A stretch of DNA of 37,361 nt from an uncultured Clostridia bacterium (lineage in GTDB: Bacteria > Bacillota > Clostridia > TANB77 > CAG-508): the NCBI GenBank assembly GCA_944386135.1, contig CALWZW010000012.1:1-37361 (forward strand), in the 5' to 3' direction. Below are positions 34,999 through 37,361 of this stretch, piece after piece; the stretch's first letter is position 1, and each line of letters begins with the position of its first letter. The translations under genes were made by a program, and so were the position numbers. The notes beneath the pieces are model-generated. The model was not told where the DNA came from and ran no database searches. It saw only the letters and a list, made by a program, of their open reading frames with translations.

Positions 34999-35067
34999 AT
35001 GAATAACTTTTTTCGCATCATTGCACTAATTGTTACATACTTAATTCTTAAGTTATTTGATGATTAA
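34999..35067 (+). CDS. 22-residue hydrophobic peptide, type I toxin-like
   Basis: MNNFFRIIALIVTYLILKL followed by FDD. One membrane segment with charged ends, the shape of type I toxin peptides. AAGGAGG lies 5 bases upstream. It is the only + strand gene of the region, with its own promoter and a strong terminator. A convergent promoter faces it from 35253 and would make an antisense RNA. The prophage setting fits a stabilising toxin-antitoxin unit. Confidence 0.6.
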   Translation: MNNFFRIIALIVTYLILKLFDD

Positions 35068-35071
35068 TGCA

Positions 35072-35106
35072 AAAGACTAGAGATTGCCGTCTCTAGTCTT
35101 TTTTTT
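35072..35106 (+). terminator. Terminator of the 22-residue peptide transcript
   Basis: AAAGACTAGAGA/TCTCTAGTCTTT perfect 12-bp stem, 6-base loop, T-run. It could act weakly in both directions. Confidence 0.88.
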
Positions 35107-35218
35107 GTTCTCTACTTATTTCGCATCGTCCTTCTTAATGGATAACTTCATTAAGTTTGATTACAGATTGTTTTGGAGGAATAAATAACATGAATTTTAT
35201 TTATTCTCATATCTGTGT
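35090..35218 (-). ncRNA. Candidate antisense antitoxin RNA
   Basis: A transcript from the - promoter (TTGATT-N17-TATAAT at 35253-35225) would run leftward toward the peptide gene, contain a CTTAATG/CATTAAG hairpin and end near the bidirectional stem, pairing with the 3' end of the peptide mRNA. Confidence 0.4.
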
Positions 35219-35224
35219 ATAAGT

Positions 35225-35253
35225 ATTATACTAGAGTTGATTTTAAAAATCAA
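35225..35253 (-). promoter_or_regulatory. Promoter of the antisense RNA
   Basis: TTGATT, 17-base spacer, TATAAT on the - strand. Confidence 0.65.
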
Positions 35254-35344
35254 TACTTTTTATCATTTTTTATTACTCTTTTGTTACATGTATATTACTC
35301 TTACAATGTAATTATACCATATTTATGTAAATTTTGCAAATCAT

Positions 35345-35502
35345 ATAAAAAATTGAAGTCCGTGCAGAGAACTCCAATCAATTAAACAGCTATTAGGATA
35401 AGGGTATTTCCCTTATTCCTTTTTTTATATCTTAACAATAATCTTTTCTTTAGTCAATTTCATTTGTATTACAATTTTATTTCAATTGCATTACATTTCT
35501 GT
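35345..35502 (-). ncRNA. Candidate non-coding RNA
   Basis: Promoter TTGATT-N17-TACAAT (35537-35509) on the - strand, then about 155 nt including a GGAATAAGGG/CCCTTATCC hairpin, ending at a stem TTGGAGT/ACTTCAA followed by TTTTTT (35347-35377). No ORF. The internal hairpin also has a T-run on the + strand and could end a + transcript. Confidence 0.5.
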
Positions 35503-35508
35503 ATTATT

Positions 35509-35537
35509 ATTGTAGCATATTAGTTTTGAAAAATCAA
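35509..35537 (-). promoter_or_regulatory. Promoter of the 35.4-kb RNA
   Basis: TTGATT, 17 bases, TACAAT on the - strand. Confidence 0.6.
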
Positions 35538-35553
35538 CACTTTTCTTGTACAA

Positions 35554-35662
35554 TAAAAAAGCCAGATTTCTCTGACTTTCAAGATATATATTTCTATCCT
35601 AAAGGCACTAAGGTACTTGGACTTATGAGCCATTGCTGACTGCACCTTATGATTTCCTTATA
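35554..35662 (-). ncRNA. Second candidate non-coding RNA
   Basis: Promoter TTGACA-N18-TATCAT (35697-35668) on the - strand; the transcript has an AAGGTGC/GTACCTT hairpin and ends at AAGTCAGA/TCTGGCTT with six T (35554-35578). It lies just after the late regulator. Confidence 0.4.
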
Positions 35663-35733
35663 ATTTCATGATATTATTATACTACTTTGTTTGTCAAATG
35701 TCAGTTACTTTTCGTGTAAGTTTGATGTAATTT

Positions 35734-36222
35734 TTATGTATTTATTATTTTTTTCATTTTGTTGAGAGCACAAATCTTTATTTGTTTTAATCTTTCGGTA
35801 GTAATTTCCTTTTCTTTTCTAAATTTTTCATTGAATGATTTTTCTACTTGAAACCATTTCCAGTTGTCTATGCATTTACATACTATAACATAATTTTCTT
35901 CTTCTGTTAATGAACCTAAAGCTATATCCATTTGCTTCACTTCATATTCTAATATTGCTAGTCTTGATTTATCATCTTTTATCCACTGTTTTACCATTTC
36001 CCTAGTTACTTCTTGTTTTATAACTGTTATTTCTACAGTACTTTCTTTGTTTTTAGCTTTCGGCATACCGAAAGTATCTATTTTTTCTTCAGCAAAATGT
36101 ATTGCAATTTCTTCATCTGTCATTGTGTTTAAGCAATATTGCCAATATTTATCTCTTTCTTTTATTGTTTCAATCTTACCAATATTTTCTTTATATTCCC
36201 TTAAAGTTTTTTCTATGTTCAT
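35734..36222 (-). CDS. ArpU/RinA-like late transcription regulator
   Basis: 162 residues, mostly helical, with a sigma-region-4-like end (ENYVIVCKCIDNWKWFQVEK, RKEKEITTERLKQIKICALN). Size and position before the packaging genes suggest the activator of late phage transcription. AAGGAGG precedes the ATG; the start overlaps the recoded stop of the gene upstream (ATGA). Confidence 0.62.
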   Translation of the reverse strand: MNIEKTLREYKENIGKIETIKERDKYWQYCLNTMTDEEIAIHFAEEKIDTFGMPKAKNKESTVEITVIKQEVTREMVKQWIKDDKSRLAILEYEVKQMDIALGSLTEEENYVIVCKCIDNWKWFQVEKSFNEKFRKEKEITTERLKQIKICALNKMKKIINT

Positions 36223-36436
36223 CTGTACCTCCTTGTATTCATAATACTTTTGTATATTGTTCTTTCGACTACAGCAAGAGCCTCATAATTGCTTATGAAT
36301 CTGCCGGTCGTGTCTATGTCTCATGCTTGCTCGAATTACCTTCACTTGATTATTGTGCCTGCGTTTGTATATTTCTGCAAGCTGTATTTTGTCTATTCCG
36401 TTTTTTCCACAGCTCTAATATTTCATTTTCGCTCAT
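36219..36436 (-). CDS. Small HTH-like phage regulator, needs two +1 shifts at CGG
   Basis: In the zero frame only about 28 residues are readable. Skipping the C of CGG at 36400-36398 gives ELWKKGIDKIQLAEIYKRRH and continues to RHRHD; skipping the C of CGG at 36306-36304 gives GRFISNYEALAVVERTIYKS to TRRYR. The recoded product is 71 residues, helical with a likely helix-turn-helix (KIQLAEIYKRR), and its stop overlaps the next ATG (ATGA). GAGGTG lies in the loop of a hairpin whose stem holds the start codon. Probably a DNA-binding partner of the late regulator. Confidence 0.68.
36304..36306 (-). other. Candidate +1 frameshift site (in-frame CGG)
   Basis: Context CAC GAC CGG CAG, the only site with GGC; the shift gives RHDGRFISNYEAL. 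Confidence 0.72.
36398..36400 (-). other. Candidate +1 frameshift site (in-frame CGG)
   Basis: Context AAA AAA CGG AAT; the shift gives LWKKGIDKIQLAE. Confidence 0.72.
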
Positions 36437-36470
36437 ACTACACCTCTATGCATAGTATGAGCATTTTTTT
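36431..36470. promoter_or_regulatory. Hairpin over the start of the HTH-like gene
   Basis: GCTCATACTA (36431-36440) and TAGTATGAGC (36453-36462) form a 10-bp stem. On the - strand the GAGGTG ribosome binding site lies in the loop and the ATG in the stem, so it could gate translation. On the + strand it is followed by ATTTTTTT and looks like a terminator. Confidence 0.6.
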
Positions 36471-36475
36471 ACTTT

Positions 36476-37012
36476 TTAGAAATCAATTTCAACTACGGGG
36501 CGCACCGCACAGCTAGCGCTGTTGCCGTAGTCGAACGAGTTATACAAACTGTAGGCGTCCACAGCACCACCGCTCACATAGAACATACGGAAACTTTTAA
36601 AATTTGCAAAATATCCATTTTCCTGATTTGCAAGCCAATATCTATATCTTCTTTCTTCTTCTCCAAAAATCATATTTGCTTTTTTCTCGTCTTTCTCTTT
36701 CCAGTACTTGCTCTTTTCAATATCCTCTATTGTCATATTTCTTGCATTTTCATATCCAGATATTTCTTTGCAAAGTCTATGTAGCTCTTCTATTCCATTT
36801 TCGTAGCCTTCCTTGCTATACAAAGATAGCTCTTGCTCTGTTGGTTTGTCTGCTATGCATACAAGCTTTTTCCTTTCCTCGTCTTTGTATAACACGCGAA
36901 ATTGTATATCTTCTTTTGTGAAATATTGGTCTCCATATCCATTTTGTTCTTCTCTACTGCATATTGCTTTTTGAGCTTTTGTCAAATTTATATATTCTCC
37001 TATTTCGTACAT
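36476..37012 (-). CDS. Phage protein with C-terminal VRPVV lectin-like/variable domain
   Basis: 178 residues. The first 110 are helical and charged (LTKAQKAICSREEQNGYGDQ). The C-terminal 60 (RYRYWLANQENGYFANFKSF, RMFYVSGGAVDAYSLYNSFD, ASCAVRPVVEIDF) are like the repeat-rich 'YWLAS ... AVRPVV' domain found at the end of various phage and surface proteins. The last 110 bases are clearly richer in G+C than the rest, suggesting recent exchange or diversification. GGAGG precedes the ATG. Confidence 0.6.
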   Translation of the reverse strand: MYEIGEYINLTKAQKAICSREEQNGYGDQYFTKEDIQFRVLYKDEERKKLVCIADKPTEQELSLYSKEGYENGIEELHRLCKEISGYENARNMTIEDIEKSKYWKEKDEKKANMIFGEEERRYRYWLANQENGYFANFKSFRMFYVSGGAVDAYSLYNSFDYGNSASCAVRPVVEIDF

Positions 37013-37026
37013 TTATTTTTCCTCCT

Positions 37027-37269
37027 TCACTTTTCTATTAATCCAGCTTCAATTATGTCATATAGCTTATTCAATATTTTTTCTGGAATTGTAACACTTG
37101 GTGTTTCTACTTTTATCTCATTGTCATTGTTGTGACAAGGAAGCAAATCTATATATATCCTTGACTCAATTCCGTGACATTTTGTTTTATACATAATTGT
37201 ATCTCTTGCTCCATATTTAAAGCCGAATTGCTTTAATTCTTCTATATCTTTGCCTTTCTTAAGCCTCAT
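37027..37269 (-). CDS. Small phage protein, unknown
   Basis: 80 residues, starts MRLKKGKDIEELKQFGFKYG, with a short beta part (RIYIDLLPCHNNDNEIKV) and helical end. GGAGG precedes the ATG. No known domain. Confidence 0.55.
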   Translation of the reverse strand: MRLKKGKDIEELKQFGFKYGARDTIMYKTKCHGIESRIYIDLLPCHNNDNEIKVETPSVTIPEKILNKLYDIIEAGLIEK

Positions 37270-37361
37270 TTACTGTTCCTCCTTCATTTTTCTATTTATT
37301 TGATTTATAGCTCTTATGAGCTCGTTTATTTTTTGCCTATTTTCTCGTGCTATTTCTCCTA
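37270..37361 (-). CDS. C-terminal end of a phage gene (cut by window edge)
   Basis: 30 readable codons (GEIARENRQKINELIRAINQ, INRKMKEEQ) ending at 37270; the 5' part lies outside. Coiled-coil in look. Its end carries the ribosome binding site of the next gene. Confidence 0.5.
   Translation of the reverse strand, partial: GEIARENRQKINELIRAINQINRKMKEEQ

Larger units (their letters stand above)
34742..35733. other. Gene-poor gap with small RNAs and a type I TA-like unit
   Basis: Nearly 1 kb without ordinary genes, containing several promoter and terminator pairs on both strands that are listed separately. A weak stem AAAAGCC/GGCTTTT (34767-34790) and a 17-codon ORF at 34814 preceded by AAAGGAG add little. 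Confidence 0.6.

Noticed and set aside
36476..36620. Diversity-generating retroelement
   Set aside because: No reverse transcriptase and no template repeat in the window.

Overview
The window is very AT-rich DNA from a spore-forming, low-GC Firmicute of Clostridia type. Evidence: SigG, a YlmC/YmxH-type PRC-barrel protein, a BofC-like domain, ClpE-type Clp ATPase, CIRCE-controlled Hsp20 and strong AGGAGG ribosome binding sites. I cannot name the genus.

Layout. 1-14.0 kb is chromosome. On the + strand lie a ClpE-like unfoldase, pgsA and a roughly 220-nt highly structured RNA. On the - strand lie a BofC-like anchored protein, a transglutaminase-like protein, a sensor kinase/response regulator pair, a YlmC-type protein, sigG, an Smr protein, a polytopic membrane protein with a GT2 glycosyltransferase, secG, tyrS and hsp20. 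A small conserved + gene ends the region. 14.2-37.4 kb is a prophage read leftward, whose right end lies outside the window. In transcription order it has late regulators, a gap of small RNAs with a type I toxin-antitoxin-like unit, a fused terminase, portal, minor capsid protein with a toxin-like tail, scaffold, coat, connectors, tail tube, chaperones, an inserted antirepressor cassette, tape measure, distal tail and fibre genes, holins, endolysin and two small 3' genes.

Main discovery. I looked at every in-frame CGG codon I could find in the coding sequences. There are ten, in six genes (sigG twice, tape measure twice, a 14.4-kb tail protein twice, a 36.3-kb phage regulator twice, a baseplate protein once, a minor capsid/tail-completion protein once). 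At all ten the reading frame breaks exactly at CGG and is restored by reading four bases, CGGN, as one residue (equivalently skipping C and reading GGN, glycine). No gene reads straight through an in-frame CGG, although out-of-phase CGG such as GAC GGA is common. With the shifts applied each gene regains a full-length product, ends at its neighbour's start or in a sensible place, and has a length that is an exact whole number of codons. This looks like pervasive +1 frameshifting at an unassigned or hungry CGG codon, shared by host and prophage. A systematic one-base insertion artefact is the main alternative.

Other points of interest: the structured RNA after pgsA; a promoter/22-aa hydrophobic peptide/terminator unit with a convergent antisense promoter; a self-contained RHH/sRNA/BRO-antirepressor cassette inside the tail operon; a TerS-TerL fusion; a virion protein with a toxin-like C-terminus followed by a possible immunity gene; and a (TG)16 microsatellite inside a small prophage ORF.
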